DNA of 47,159 bases. Source: Ruminococcus sp. GTDB taxonomy: Bacteria > Bacillota > Clostridia > Oscillospirales > Ruminococcaceae. The stretch covers positions 10,949-58,107 of the forward strand of contig SVNI01000006.1 in NCBI GenBank assembly GCA_015066975.1, read 5' to 3'. Positions within the stretch are counted from its first letter, which is position 1; each line of letters opens with the position of its first letter. Under the pieces are notes generated by a model. It was given only the letters and a program-made list of their open reading frames with translations, did no database searches and was not told where the DNA came from. A program made the translations under genes and the position numbers. Shown piece after piece: positions 32,914 to 42,183 of the stretch.

Positions 32914-33807
32914 TTATTCCTTATCAGTATAATCTTTATCTGACATGGGATAGCTCTGATAAAAATCTTCAGAAACAAATATTTCATCCCGGATATGTGC
33001 AGAAAAATTCTCATCTGATTTCAGAAAATAATCTTCGGTCTGCATCTGCTTATCCCATGTGACATCCAGATTATAATAAACATCATCAATCCGGACGATA
33101 TTCCATGCATGGAGTTCGGTGCTTCCGTCAGGAAGTTCTGCCGTTCCGGTAATGATTCTGACATCTATGCCGGATTCTTTCAGAAGTCTGTACATCAGAA
33201 CGGCATAGCCCTGACAAACCGCCCTGTGATATATCAGAGCACCGTAAGCTGTCGATTTCAGATGATAATGTTCATTTTTTTTATGAATCAAATCATATTC
33301 GACCGTATCATAGACATAATCATAAATTTTTCTGATTTTTTCATATTCAGAAGTATTTCTTCTGAAATCCAGTTCTTTCAAAATCTCCTGAATCTTATCC
33401 GAAACTGCCTGTTCCTGTTTCAGCGTGGTGTAATAATCCGGTGTAATTTCTATCTGATAGCGATAATCAGAATTCTGTTTCTCATAGCTGTAATGCATTT
33501 CATAACCGCCGTATTGATAAAACAGATAATCCCCATCAGAGGGGGAGTCCGTTTCATCAAAAGCATACTGCATCAGTTCCCGGACAAGTATTCCGATATC
33601 CTGCATATTATCGTCATGAGATGTATAATTAATAATAATTTTGCTGGAATGTTTCCGGAGTGATTCCCTGACAGAAGCAATCACAGCATCTGCATTCGCA
33701 AAATAAACGCTCAAATCCTGCCGGACTTCGTAATGCTGATTCTGACTGCATCCTGTTATGAAAATACAGAATATCAGCATCAGGCTGATGATTTTTCTAT
33801 TTCTCAT
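32914..33807 (-). CDS. Transglutaminase-like lipoprotein
   Basis: 297 residues from the ATG at 33807, overlapping the frdB stop by 11 bp. The N-terminus MRNRKIISLMLIFCIFITGC is a lipoprotein signal with Cys lipobox. The C-terminal half has a transglutaminase-like triad: Cys in HRAVCQGYA, His in ELHAWNIV, Asp in NLDVTWD. Family members act as proteases, amidases or protein crosslinkers; the substrate is unknown. It is the last gene of the long iron/fumarate run, and the only clearly extracytoplasmic enzyme of this kind there. Confidence 0.85.
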   Translation of the reverse strand: MRNRKIISLMLIFCIFITGCSQNQHYEVRQDLSVYFANADAVIASVRESLRKHSSKIIINYTSHDDNMQDIGILVRELMQYAFDETDSPSDGDYLFYQYGGYEMHYSYEKQNSDYRYQIEITPDYYTTLKQEQAVSDKIQEILKELDFRRNTSEYEKIRKIYDYVYDTVEYDLIHKKNEHYHLKSTAYGALIYHRAVCQGYAVLMYRLLKESGIDVRIITGTAELPDGSTELHAWNIVRIDDVYYNLDVTWDKQMQTEDYFLKSDENFSAHIRDEIFVSEDFYQSYPMSDKDYTDKE

Positions 33808-34489
33808 GTTTCGGTTTCCGCTTCCAGACGGCGACAGCATTGGAATTGACTAATAACTTATCAATCTCGATTCCGGCCGGGCAGATATCCCGGCAGGCAA
33901 GAGATTTTCCGCATCCTTCGTAGATATGCTTTTTATAATTTTTGAACAGTTCTTTCTTCTGGGATTCCGGCAGAGCCGTCAGAAGCCTTGCTGTTGGTAT
34001 CATGGCTGACATACCGGAGAATTCTCCTCCTGCCCAGAAATTCGGACAGATTTCGAGACAGCATCCGCACTGTAAACATCTGGAAGCTTCATAAGCCGTC
34101 TGAGAACCGTTAGTTCTGGTTTCTTCCTCAAACCAGAGCTTCATGATTTTCAGATTCTCGAATAAAATACTTCTGTCAGCAATCAAATCCGCGATAACCG
34201 GAAACTTCCGGAGCGGTTCGATTCTGACTGTTCCGGCTTTGACGAATTCTTTCAGAGAGGTATCACAAGCGAGCCGGGGTCTGTTCTGAATCACCATAGC
34301 ACATGCACCGCATTTTTTCTGAAGACAACTGCATTCCCATCTGACAGGATTTTCAATCTTCTGATTGAGTTCTGTCAGAGCCACGGCGATATTTGCATTA
34401 TCATCCTCTGTCTGATAGTCATAGCTTTCCCAATGGGGCATTTCTTCCGGATGCTTCCGGCGGAGGATTTCTAATTTCAGAGTTATCAT
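33797..34489 (-). CDS. frdB: Fumarate reductase/succinate dehydrogenase iron-sulfur subunit
   Basis: 230 residues. The N-terminal ferredoxin domain binds [2Fe-2S] (CSCLQKKCGAC and a following C), the C-terminal domain has CLQCGCCLEICP and CGKSLACRDICP for [4Fe-4S] and [3Fe-4S]/[4Fe-4S] clusters. It relays electrons between the cytochrome b subunit and the flavoprotein. Start overlaps the frdA stop by 4 bp (ATGA). Confidence 0.93.
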   Translation of the reverse strand: MITLKLEILRRKHPEEMPHWESYDYQTEDDNANIAVALTELNQKIENPVRWECSCLQKKCGACAMVIQNRPRLACDTSLKEFVKAGTVRIEPLRKFPVIADLIADRSILFENLKIMKLWFEEETRTNGSQTAYEASRCLQCGCCLEICPNFWAGGEFSGMSAMIPTARLLTALPESQKKELFKNYKKHIYEGCGKSLACRDICPAGIEIDKLLVNSNAVAVWKRKPKHEK

Positions 34490-36063
34490 GTATCAGCCCT
34501 CTTTTCTGGAATTTCTCTGAATGAAATCTGTACTTGATTTTTATATTCTGCAATTGTTGTTTTCCGGAAGTTTTCATCTTTATCGGGATAGTCCTCCCGA
34601 TAGTGTGCGCCGCGGCTTTCTCTGCGCTCCAGAGCCGAACGAAGCATAGCTTCGGCTAACAGCAGACGATTCTGTTCATAAAAAGAATATTCTCTCTGAT
34701 TTTTCAGAACATCCAGCATATTCAGTGCATTCTGCAAAGTTTCCTGATTCCGGACGATTCCCAGACCGGAAAGCAAAATCTGACTGATTTCCTGAATCAG
34801 CACGGGAGATGCTTTTCCCGGAACAGATGCTGAAACTTCCTGATTTTCTTCTGTATCGAATTCAGCAGTTTCTATGATAGTTTCGGCAGATTTTCTTCCG
34901 CCGTAGAGCGCACCGAGCATGGAATTCCCTCCCAGACGGTTCGCCCCGTGATACTGACAAGTGCATTCACCAGAAGCATAGAGATTCTGAATATTAGTTC
35001 TGTGATATTCATCCGTATCGATACCGCCCATAAAATAATGAATCCCCTCTCTGACTGGAATCGGGTCAGATTTCGGGTCAAGTGACAGATAATGCATAAT
35101 CTCCTGACGCAAATCAGAAAGCTTTTTCTGCCATGTTTCGGATGATAATTCCGTCATATCAAGAAAAACTTCTCCGCCGAGTTCTCGCCGGATGAAATAC
35201 ATTTCACGGGCAACAACATCACGGGGCATGAGGTTTCCGAGTTCAGGATATTTTTCTTCCATGAAGTGATATTTCTGCCCGTTCCGCATGATGTAGAGCC
35301 GTCCGCCCTCACCTCTGGCGGCTTCGGTGACAAGACATCTCTTTCCGGAAATGCCGATTGTTGTCGGATGATACTGCAACATTTCAAGATTGCCGAGCTT
35401 CACGCCCTGCCGGAATACAGTTGCTGTCACATCGCCGGAATTCTGGGTCGTTCCGGTTGTCATTCCCGGAAAGATGCCGTTCATTCCGCCGGAGCATAAC
35501 AGCACAATTCCTTTGAAATCCGTTATCTTTCCGGTATAAGTATCCTGAATTCTGACTCCCTGACAGCCCTGATTTTCTATCAGCAGTCCGATAAATTCAT
35601 GATGCGGATATCTCTGCACCAGTCCGGACGCTTCATGCCTGCGGACTTCATCAATCAGAGCCGTCATGATAATCTTTCCGGTACTGCTTCGGGCATATGC
35701 CGTGCGTTTCTTCTTCTGACCGCCGAAGTTACGGAGCATAATATCAGAATCCGTCATATTGAACGGAACGCCTAATTTTTCCAGCCAGCGGACAATTTCC
35801 GGCGCATGGCCGGTAAGATTCTGCACAGCATTGGGGTCAGCCAGATACACACCGCCCCGGAGGGTATCTTCATAATGATTCTGAACGGTATCATTTTCGC
35901 CCATGGTATTGAGAGAAGCATTGATACCGCCCTCAGCAAGAACCGACTGTGCCCGTTCGGAATTCTGGAGAGAAATCAAAGCGCAGGAAATGCCGTGTTC
36001 TGCCAGCGCGACAGAAGCTGACATGCCTGCCAGCCCTGCTCCGATGATGATAACTTTCTGCAT
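34486..36063 (-). CDS. frdA: Fumarate reductase/succinate dehydrogenase-type flavoprotein subunit
   Basis: 525 residues. FAD-binding Rossmann motif VIIIGAGLAGMSASVAL, the substrate motif LQYHPTTIG, TEAARGEGGRL, and DMTELSS and the C-terminal HGANRLGGNSML. In the classical enzyme the FAD is covalently bound to a His; here that position appears to be Gln (RAQSVLAEGGINAS), so FAD is probably non-covalent, as in L-aspartate oxidase. Fumarate reduction to succinate fits Ruminococcus fermentation, but the direction is not proven. The size is shorter than enteric FrdA (about 600). Confidence 0.9.
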   Translation of the reverse strand: MQKVIIIGAGLAGMSASVALAEHGISCALISLQNSERAQSVLAEGGINASLNTMGENDTVQNHYEDTLRGGVYLADPNAVQNLTGHAPEIVRWLEKLGVPFNMTDSDIMLRNFGGQKKKRTAYARSSTGKIIMTALIDEVRRHEASGLVQRYPHHEFIGLLIENQGCQGVRIQDTYTGKITDFKGIVLLCSGGMNGIFPGMTTGTTQNSGDVTATVFRQGVKLGNLEMLQYHPTTIGISGKRCLVTEAARGEGGRLYIMRNGQKYHFMEEKYPELGNLMPRDVVAREMYFIRRELGGEVFLDMTELSSETWQKKLSDLRQEIMHYLSLDPKSDPIPVREGIHYFMGGIDTDEYHRTNIQNLYASGECTCQYHGANRLGGNSMLGALYGGRKSAETIIETAEFDTEENQEVSASVPGKASPVLIQEISQILLSGLGIVRNQETLQNALNMLDVLKNQREYSFYEQNRLLLAEAMLRSALERRESRGAHYREDYPDKDENFRKTTIAEYKNQVQISFREIPEKRADT

Positions 36064-36075
36064 ACAGCACTCCTT

Positions 36076-36627
36076 TCAGACCAGATTCCAGCGCAGATAA
36101 TAAATTACAAACGCAATTCCGGACAGAAGTAAAATAAACGACAGGATAAATAAAACATCCATCAGGATTTTAGCATAGCTTTTTGTTCCGACAGCAATCA
36201 TCAGAGGCTTGATATTCGACAGGACATGGACAGCCAGTGAAACCACAAGCAGAATCTGTGAAATCAACTGCAATATTCCGAAATAATTCAGTCTGTAGAC
36301 ACCGTTTTCGTCTTTGCCTAAGAAAATCAGCATATGGAACAGGATAAAAATCATGATAGCGAATCCGCTGGAACGTCTCAGCCAGAATAATTTATTATCT
36401 TTATAATAAGACGTTCCGGATTTCTTACAGGCTCTGAGCGTATCGGCTGTGAGCTTACAGCCGATTATCACATGAATGATGATGCATCCGAGCATTATCC
36501 ATGCGACTGTCTGCATCGCTCCTGAACCGCCCGGAATGATTCCGGCAAGCTGAAAGCTTCCGGCAATGGCATGAATCAGAAACAAGGCCAGAACGACCAT
36601 ACTCAATACAGCATTGAATTTTCTCAT
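36076..36627 (-). CDS. frdC: Cytochrome b-like membrane anchor of the fumarate reductase complex
   Basis: 183 residues with five hydrophobic helices. Candidate heme-ligand histidines are in FLIHAIAG, IIIHVIIG, LFHMLIF and LAVHVLSN. This fits a five-helix diheme b subunit (Wolinella FrdC-like). It would connect the FrdAB head to a quinone or other membrane electron donor. It starts 4 bp inside the preceding gene and is 12 bp from frdA. Confidence 0.85.
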   Translation of the reverse strand: MRKFNAVLSMVVLALFLIHAIAGSFQLAGIIPGGSGAMQTVAWIMLGCIIIHVIIGCKLTADTLRACKKSGTSYYKDNKLFWLRRSSGFAIMIFILFHMLIFLGKDENGVYRLNYFGILQLISQILLVVSLAVHVLSNIKPLMIAVGTKSYAKILMDVLFILSFILLLSGIAFVIYYLRWNLV

Positions 36628-37133
36628 GATTCTGCCCCCTGTACCTGAATGATTTCAATTTCCGGCATGTCAAAGAGCGTATCTGCATGATAGAAATCTG
36701 CAATTTCCTGTGACATCACCAGAATATCAAATTTCAGATGTTCTGCTTTGGAGAGTATCAGCGTAGCATCTTCGGTTTTGATTTCGCACTGGTGTTCCGG
36801 CAGACGTGACTGATAGTTTTCGGCAAGTGTTCCGGCATTGCTGTCGCTTGTCGCTACGGAACAGACGATATCTTCAAAAATCAGGTCAATTTCTTTTCCG
36901 GCAAAGAAATCACGCCAGATTTCAAGAGTTTCAGCATCTGTATGCCGTTCCAGATTGATGAAAACCAGATATGCACCGGACGGCTTATCGACAATCACGG
37001 ATGCACTCGAAACGGCATCCGGATTCCTGCTGATAAGTGCCTTACAGTAATCCGTCCGCAGAAACGGCACTCCCAGCACGAGAAACAAAACCAGAATGTC
37101 ACATACTATATGTCCGATAATTTTCATAAGCAT
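36624..37133 (-). CDS. Single-pass membrane-anchored protein (169 aa), unknown, in the iron/fumarate operon
   Basis: One N-terminal helix (MLMKIIGHIVCDILVLFLVLG), then a hydrophilic domain of about 140 residues with no match I recognise. It follows the FMN-lipoprotein stop (TAATG) and overlaps the frdC start by 4 bp, so it is translated with the complex. M1 or M3 (37127) may be the start. Possibly an accessory or electron-transfer factor, unproven. Confidence 0.75.
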   Translation of the reverse strand: MLMKIIGHIVCDILVLFLVLGVPFLRTDYCKALISRNPDAVSSASVIVDKPSGAYLVFINLERHTDAETLEIWRDFFAGKEIDLIFEDIVCSVATSDSNAGTLAENYQSRLPEHQCEIKTEDATLILSKAEHLKFDILVMSQEIADFYHADTLFDMPEIEIIQVQGAES

Positions 37134-37573
37134 TATTCTTCGGCCTGTTTGAGTGCTTCGCCCACAGCTTCTTTAAATTCATTATAATTGACTGTCGCAC
37201 CGCTGATAGCATCTACTTCTTTAAGGTTTCCCTTTTCAACGAGCTGGGCGGCATATTTATCACAGGCAGCAAGGGCTTTCTGCGCCTTGTTGTAGAAATC
37301 CTTATTGGCGATTTCGCCGTTTTCCTTGCCGTATTCCGCATCTTTCAGAGTGCCGTCAAGTTCAAATGTCTGGAATGTGCAGGCAGTAATTTCACCGCCG
37401 GAGATGGTTAATTCTACAACTCCATAACCGTTCCCGGCAGTGGAATCATCTTCATCATTAACATATTCCTGACTCTGTGCTTTATAAGTACCGTCGGCAT
37501 AGCTTTTGCTTCCGCAGGCAGTCAGGCAGACTGCCGAAAGTCCGCACAGCAAAATCAATAATTTCTTATTCAT
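37133..37573 (-). CDS. FMN-binding-domain lipoprotein
   Basis: 146 residues from the ATG at 37573 (GGAGG site inside the ATPase 3' end; the ATG at 37579 is too close to it). The lipobox is LTAC, Cys near residue 20. The FMN_bind domain runs from about residue 25 to the end, with VELTISGGEITA and the covalent flavinylation motif DAISGATVNY (Thr attachment by ApbE). It should hold FMN on the outer face. Extracellular flavoproteins of this type shuttle electrons. ApbE is not in the window. Confidence 0.9.
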   Translation of the reverse strand: MNKKLLILLCGLSAVCLTACGSKSYADGTYKAQSQEYVNDEDDSTAGNGYGVVELTISGGEITACTFQTFELDGTLKDAEYGKENGEIANKDFYNKAQKALAACDKYAAQLVEKGNLKEVDAISGATVNYNEFKEAVGEALKQAEE

Positions 37574-38330
37574 GAGCATTTTCCTCCGCCTGAATTTCTT
37601 CTTCTGATTTCAAATCCGTTTTAGTGACGTGAGTGCCTTCTTCATTGAAGTGAATCTTTCCGGTAAAGTTCTGATTCTGGACTTCCTTGACAACACGGCC
37701 GTTTCTCAGAACAATGGTTCTCTGGGCGACTTCGGCGACTTCGGGGTCATGGGTAACAACAATCAGAGTTGTTCCTTCGTCGTGAAGCTTGTGAAACAAA
37801 TCGACAACAATTTCTTCATTTGCTTCGTCGAGGTTTCCGGTCGGTTCATCAGCTAAGATAATTTCCGGATAGTTAATCAAAGCTCTTGCGACGCAGACTC
37901 TCTGCTGTTCACCGCCGGAAAGCTGGCTTGGCAGATGCTTGGCACGGTCAGCGAGCCCGACACGCTCCAAAGCTTCCATTGCTTCTTTCTCATCCGGAAT
38001 ACTGTGATAATACTGTGCCAGCATGACATTTTCAACTGCCGTCAGATAATTCACAAGATGGAACTGCTGAAAAATCAGGCCGATTTTATCTCTCCGGACA
38101 GTGGTCAGATTCTTTGCGCTTTCTTTGGCAATATCCACACCGTCGAGCAGAACTTCTCCTTTGCTGGGCTTATCCATACAGCCGATAATATTCATCATTG
38201 TGCTTTTGCCTGAACCGGAAGGCCCCATGATAGAAACCCATTCGCCCTTTTCGACCTTCATATTGACATTATCAAGGGCATGTAATTCACCGTAGATTTT
38301 ATAGACATTCTTCAATTCCAATAAGCTCAT
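37566..38330 (-). CDS. ABC transporter ATP-binding protein of the FTR1-P19 iron system
   Basis: 254 residues: Walker A GPSGSGKST, Q-loop, signature LSGGEQQR, Walker B IILADEPTGNLD, VVTHDPEVAEVA. It has an unusual C-terminal extension (from about residue 220) ending in a Glu-rich tail. It powers the two FtsX-like permeases just upstream, with 15-bp gaps. The same gene set is known from Campylobacter Cj1658-Cj1665 and related FetMP systems. Confidence 0.92.
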   Translation of the reverse strand: MSLLELKNVYKIYGELHALDNVNMKVEKGEWVSIMGPSGSGKSTMMNIIGCMDKPSKGEVLLDGVDIAKESAKNLTTVRRDKIGLIFQQFHLVNYLTAVENVMLAQYYHSIPDEKEAMEALERVGLADRAKHLPSQLSGGEQQRVCVARALINYPEIILADEPTGNLDEANEEIVVDLFHKLHDEGTTLIVVTHDPEVAEVAQRTIVLRNGRVVKEVQNQNFTGKIHFNEEGTHVTKTDLKSEEEIQAEENAHE

Positions 38331-38345
38331 GATAAAACACCTCTC

Positions 38346-39497
38346 TTATTCGCCTTTGAGTACTAAAGCCGGGTCGACTTCGGTCGCACTCCGGATAGGC
38401 ATCAGGCTGGACAGTCCCGTCACCAGCACCGAAACCAGAATTGTTATCGGCACAAGTGCAGGCATAAACGAAATCGAACTGCTGAACACATGGATGCTGA
38501 CTTGCTGTGCAAATACAAATCCCAGCACAGAGCCTAAAATTCCGCCCAGTCCGCCAAGCATCATGCTTTCGCCGAGGAATTCTTTCACAATGCTGGTATC
38601 TGATGCGCCGATAGCCTTTCTCAGGCCGATTTCTTTTCTGCGTTCGGTCACGACGGCAGTCATCGTCGTTGCGACACAAATCATAGTCAGTGCCAGCACG
38701 ACGACAGTGACCAGCAGTACAAGTGCCTGTAATTTGGTTAATACTGTCGTTTCCGATGCCGTCACTCTCTTGACAAGCCGGGCATTCACAGAAGAAACCA
38801 TACTGCTGATTTTTTCCGCATAGCCGGATAATTCATCAGAAGTTGCGGAAACACTGAGTTCTGCAACATCAATTGCGCCTGTTTCTCCTGTCAGTTCTTC
38901 CAAATCCGCAAGAGACATATAGAGATAATCTTCTTCCGAACCGCCTGTATCCAGAATGCCAGTAATTTCAAATTCAAGAATATTATCCTGAATGGTTTCA
39001 TCACCGGAAGCAGTTTCTGCCGGGGTATAGCTGACTTCCAGCATTTCGCCTGTTTTCAGCCGGAATGATTCCGCGATATTCGCACCTACGATAATCTGCC
39101 TGTCAGCGGAAGGCCATTCGCCGTCAATATGCCAGTACGGACTTGTCGCCTGTGCGCCTTTCATATCCGTACCGGCGGCGACAACCGGACTTTCATGCAC
39201 TCTGACATTTTCATAACGATACGGCGCAACACCGACTAATTTATCAGCTTCGATAAGAGCTGTTCCCTGCTGAACATCCGAGAGCGTGAAAGCATCATCA
39301 GAAGCAGTAAAAATCATATTTGCACCGTAATTACGGAACTGTGCGCCCATCTGCCGGGGCACATCATAATAGATAGTCACCAGACCAGAAAGCACAGTCG
39401 CGCCAATTGCGATAGAAAGCAAAGCTACCAGCATTCTGGAGCGTCTCCGCATCAGGGAAGCGGTAATCATGCGAAAATACATCTGTCTTTTTTTCAT
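38346..39497 (-). CDS. FtsX-like ABC permease, iron system (second of two)
   Basis: 383 residues with an N-terminal helix preceded by RMITASLMRRRSRMLVALLSI, a large extracellular domain and three C-terminal helices ending PIRSATEVDPALVLKGE, the FtsX family end motif, and RRKEIGLRKAIGAS. It is paralogous to the permease encoded just upstream, suggesting a heterodimer. The gap to the ATPase is 15 bp. Confidence 0.9.
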   Translation of the reverse strand: MKKRQMYFRMITASLMRRRSRMLVALLSIAIGATVLSGLVTIYYDVPRQMGAQFRNYGANMIFTASDDAFTLSDVQQGTALIEADKLVGVAPYRYENVRVHESPVVAAGTDMKGAQATSPYWHIDGEWPSADRQIIVGANIAESFRLKTGEMLEVSYTPAETASGDETIQDNILEFEITGILDTGGSEEDYLYMSLADLEELTGETGAIDVAELSVSATSDELSGYAEKISSMVSSVNARLVKRVTASETTVLTKLQALVLLVTVVVLALTMICVATTMTAVVTERRKEIGLRKAIGASDTSIVKEFLGESMMLGGLGGILGSVLGFVFAQQVSIHVFSSSISFMPALVPITILVSVLVTGLSSLMPIRSATEVDPALVLKGE

Positions 39498-39512
39498 GAT
39501 GATTCTCCTCTC

Positions 39513-40805
39513 TTAATGACCGCCGTGAAGCACTTCTGCCGGGCGCAGTCTCAGCAACATTCTGACCGCCGGGATACTTCCGGCAAGCGTGACAAGTACG
39601 ACCAGAATCGCCACAATCGGAATCACGACCGGCCGGAGCGAAATCGAAGAACCAAATACTGTATGCCCGATAATCTGTGCGAATCCGAATCCGGCAAAGA
39701 AACCGATAATTCCGCCAAGAATCGCCGTAATGAAGATTTCGGTCAGCACAAGTCCGGAAATTGCACCGTTCTGTGCGCCGATAGCTTTCATCAGGCCGAT
39801 TTCACTGCTTCGTTCCATAACACTTGCCGTTACCAGATTACAGATACCCAGTGCCGCGCCGATTAAGCTCAAAATCGTGATTAAAATCATCAGGAGCTGA
39901 GTCTTTTCGAGGATTGCGCCTTCGGAGTCGGCTACCTGCCGAACCGGAGAGGCTACAGAATCGGTGATAACTTCCTGAATCTGATAGCAGATAGAGCTTG
40001 CATAAGCTGTACAATACCAGATTTCATACTGTGAAACTGTCAGGGAGCTGGGGTCTTTGGCAGCTCTTTCAGCTAATTCGTTATCAGGAGTTGTCAGGGC
40101 ACTGACTTCGATACTGTCAATACAGCCGTCCAGATTGGCCATATCCTGCACAGTATTCAGAGGGGCGAAAATCTGGTCGTCTTCCTCACCGCCGGCATCA
40201 AAAATACCGACAATGCGGAAATTTTTTTCATGTTCAGAACCCTTGATATGCAAAGTATTTCCGACAGAAAGATTTAATTTCTTTGCTAATGCCGTACCAA
40301 TCATAGCGATTTCAGCATCTTCATTAGACTGTTCATCAAGCCATTCGCCGGATTCGATTTCCCACCAGCTTCGCAGGCTTGCAATACCAGCATCAAGCTG
40401 TTCACCTGTCGGGAGTTCCATATGATGATTGAACCAGCTTCCGATAACTTTCACATCCGAGCCGTCGTCGAGTGTTCCGCTGACCGTCACAAAAGGCGCA
40501 TAATCGACAATATTGAACGCCCAGAAGATAGTTTTAATCTTGCCTAGTTCGTCTTCACGGAGATAAGCTCCTGTGCCTTCGCCGTCCTCGACTTCATATA
40601 ATTCATTCAGGACAGAAGCCGCTTTGGGGACTACAGTGATATTTGCACCATAGGTTTTCAGTTCCTGATTGACTTTATCACCAACATCCAGCATAACACT
40701 GAGCATTGCTGCCGCAAGTGACGCACCCAGCGCGATAGTAAAAGCTATCATAAGCATTTTCTTCCACTGACGGAGCAGTGTACCTTTTATCATTCTCAAA
40801 AACAT
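39513..40805 (-). CDS. FtsX-like ABC permease, iron system (first of two)
   Basis: 430 residues, same topology as its neighbour: N-terminal helix (MLMIAFTIALGASLAAAML), an extracellular domain, and C-terminal helices with MERSSEIGLMKAIGAQNG and the end motif RMLLRLRPAEVLHGG. It lies 15 bp downstream of the DUF2318 gene. Permeases of this kind usually do not carry metal across directly; they may drive or regulate the extracytoplasmic step. Confidence 0.9.
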   Translation of the reverse strand: MFLRMIKGTLLRQWKKMLMIAFTIALGASLAAAMLSVMLDVGDKVNQELKTYGANITVVPKAASVLNELYEVEDGEGTGAYLREDELGKIKTIFWAFNIVDYAPFVTVSGTLDDGSDVKVIGSWFNHHMELPTGEQLDAGIASLRSWWEIESGEWLDEQSNEDAEIAMIGTALAKKLNLSVGNTLHIKGSEHEKNFRIVGIFDAGGEEDDQIFAPLNTVQDMANLDGCIDSIEVSALTTPDNELAERAAKDPSSLTVSQYEIWYCTAYASSICYQIQEVITDSVASPVRQVADSEGAILEKTQLLMILITILSLIGAALGICNLVTASVMERSSEIGLMKAIGAQNGAISGLVLTEIFITAILGGIIGFFAGFGFAQIIGHTVFGSSISLRPVVIPIVAILVVLVTLAGSIPAVRMLLRLRPAEVLHGGH

Positions 40806-40820
40806 AAAGTCTCTGCCCCC

Positions 40821-42092
40821 TTATTTGAATTCTTTCTCGAATTCGGAAAGCCCGTCTGTCGGAACGAGAATTTTTCCGTTTTCGATAGTGTAGGGAATAA
40901 CAATCGGGTTACAACCGCCCTTGAATCCAATCGTATTGATATTCATCACAACATCACAGAGATTGCAGACAACCTGACCGTCTTTTTCATAATATCCTGT
41001 TTCTCCGCAGATATCACAGGCATCCAGCCCGATTCCGTAAGAAGAAGAATTCGGCTTTTTAATTACAATAAATCTGACAGCAATATTATTTTCTGTTGTA
41101 TAGGCGAATCTGTGCAGATGACCGTCTTCGACCATCTCGAAACTGATTTCTACATTGCCGTCCACAACAGGAGCATCTTCCACAGGAGAAAGCTCTACTT
41201 CACGATTAGCGATAGCTTTCAGTTCGGTCAGATTGAGCAGGCTCAGTACAAGACAGGCCACAGCCAGCCCAGCCCATCTCTTGTTGACCAGCCATTTTTT
41301 AAGAATTTTGCGCTTTTCGGCAGGTGTTTTGTAAGGCTCATTCACATGCCGGCTTTTTATCCAAATCAGAACGGGGATGAATGCCGAAATTATCATGATT
41401 CCGAAAATAAACCAGTTATCATGATTGGAGGAAAACTGTGCAATCTTGAACAGCGAAACATCACCGAATAACTTATGATTCTGAATAATTTTCTTTGTCA
41501 GCATAATTCTCAGGCACATGGTGAGCTGACGAAGCCCGTTCATGCCAAGTACAAGACTGAGCATCAGCAACATGCTTCCGGAATCAAGGCGAATCAGACC
41601 TTTTCCGGCGGAAAGTCCTGCCAGAAATACCAGAATCACCCCGAACAGAATCCCGATAACTTTAAAAATAAACGCTGTCGATAATACTGATTTTTCAACT
41701 AACAGAATCGAATACGGATACACCAGCACATCCGGCAGGGCATAAGTTACCGTAATTATCATGATGATGCAAAGCGTGATGCATCCTATCCATTCAGATG
41801 CTTTCGGAATCGGTTTCCGGAGTGCCGAACCTATCCAGAACAGCACCAGCGCACCCAATGCGATAAAAAACAGAACCATGACAATTTCATTCCATTTGGA
41901 AGAAGTCAGCAGTTTTGTGCCGTTTTTGAGATAAGCGACTGTTCCTGCGCCGATAAGTCCGGCCAGCAGACCAATCAAGGCGAAAATTTTTCCTTTTCTG
42001 CCGAATTTTGCACCAGTATAAAAATACAGCATACCTGTCAGCAGACCTGCCGAAAGCAGAGCTTCGGTAGTATCTACAAAGTATTTTAGCAT
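40821..42092 (-). CDS. Membrane protein with C-terminal DUF2318 (predicted Fe-S) domain, iron system
   Basis: 423 residues. The first about 290 form seven or more transmembrane helices; the last about 130 are DUF2318, with cysteines in ACDICGETGYY, VCNLCDVVM and GGCNPIV. DUF2318 proteins accompany FTR1-P19 operons, and the cysteine set suggests a metal or Fe-S centre on the extracytoplasmic side. It could pass electrons or iron to P19/FTR1, which is inference. Start at 42092 with GGAGGT. Confidence 0.9.
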   Translation of the reverse strand: MLKYFVDTTEALLSAGLLTGMLYFYTGAKFGRKGKIFALIGLLAGLIGAGTVAYLKNGTKLLTSSKWNEIVMVLFFIALGALVLFWIGSALRKPIPKASEWIGCITLCIIMIITVTYALPDVLVYPYSILLVEKSVLSTAFIFKVIGILFGVILVFLAGLSAGKGLIRLDSGSMLLMLSLVLGMNGLRQLTMCLRIMLTKKIIQNHKLFGDVSLFKIAQFSSNHDNWFIFGIMIISAFIPVLIWIKSRHVNEPYKTPAEKRKILKKWLVNKRWAGLAVACLVLSLLNLTELKAIANREVELSPVEDAPVVDGNVEISFEMVEDGHLHRFAYTTENNIAVRFIVIKKPNSSSYGIGLDACDICGETGYYEKDGQVVCNLCDVVMNINTIGFKGGCNPIVIPYTIENGKILVPTDGLSEFEKEFK

Positions 42093-42133
42093 AGAAAACG
42101 ACCTCCTTTTTTATGCCGTCAGAAACACACAAG

Positions 42134-42156
42134 TGCGCCGTGCAGGACACGGCGCA
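42134..42156 (-). other. Intercistronic hairpin between the P19 and DUF2318 genes
   Basis: TGCGCCGTG pairs with CACGGCGCA around a 5-nt loop. There is no T tract, so it looks like an mRNA-stabilising or processing structure rather than a terminator. Confidence 0.65.
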
Positions 42157-42183
42157 TGATTTTGTGCAGATATATGGCGAAAA

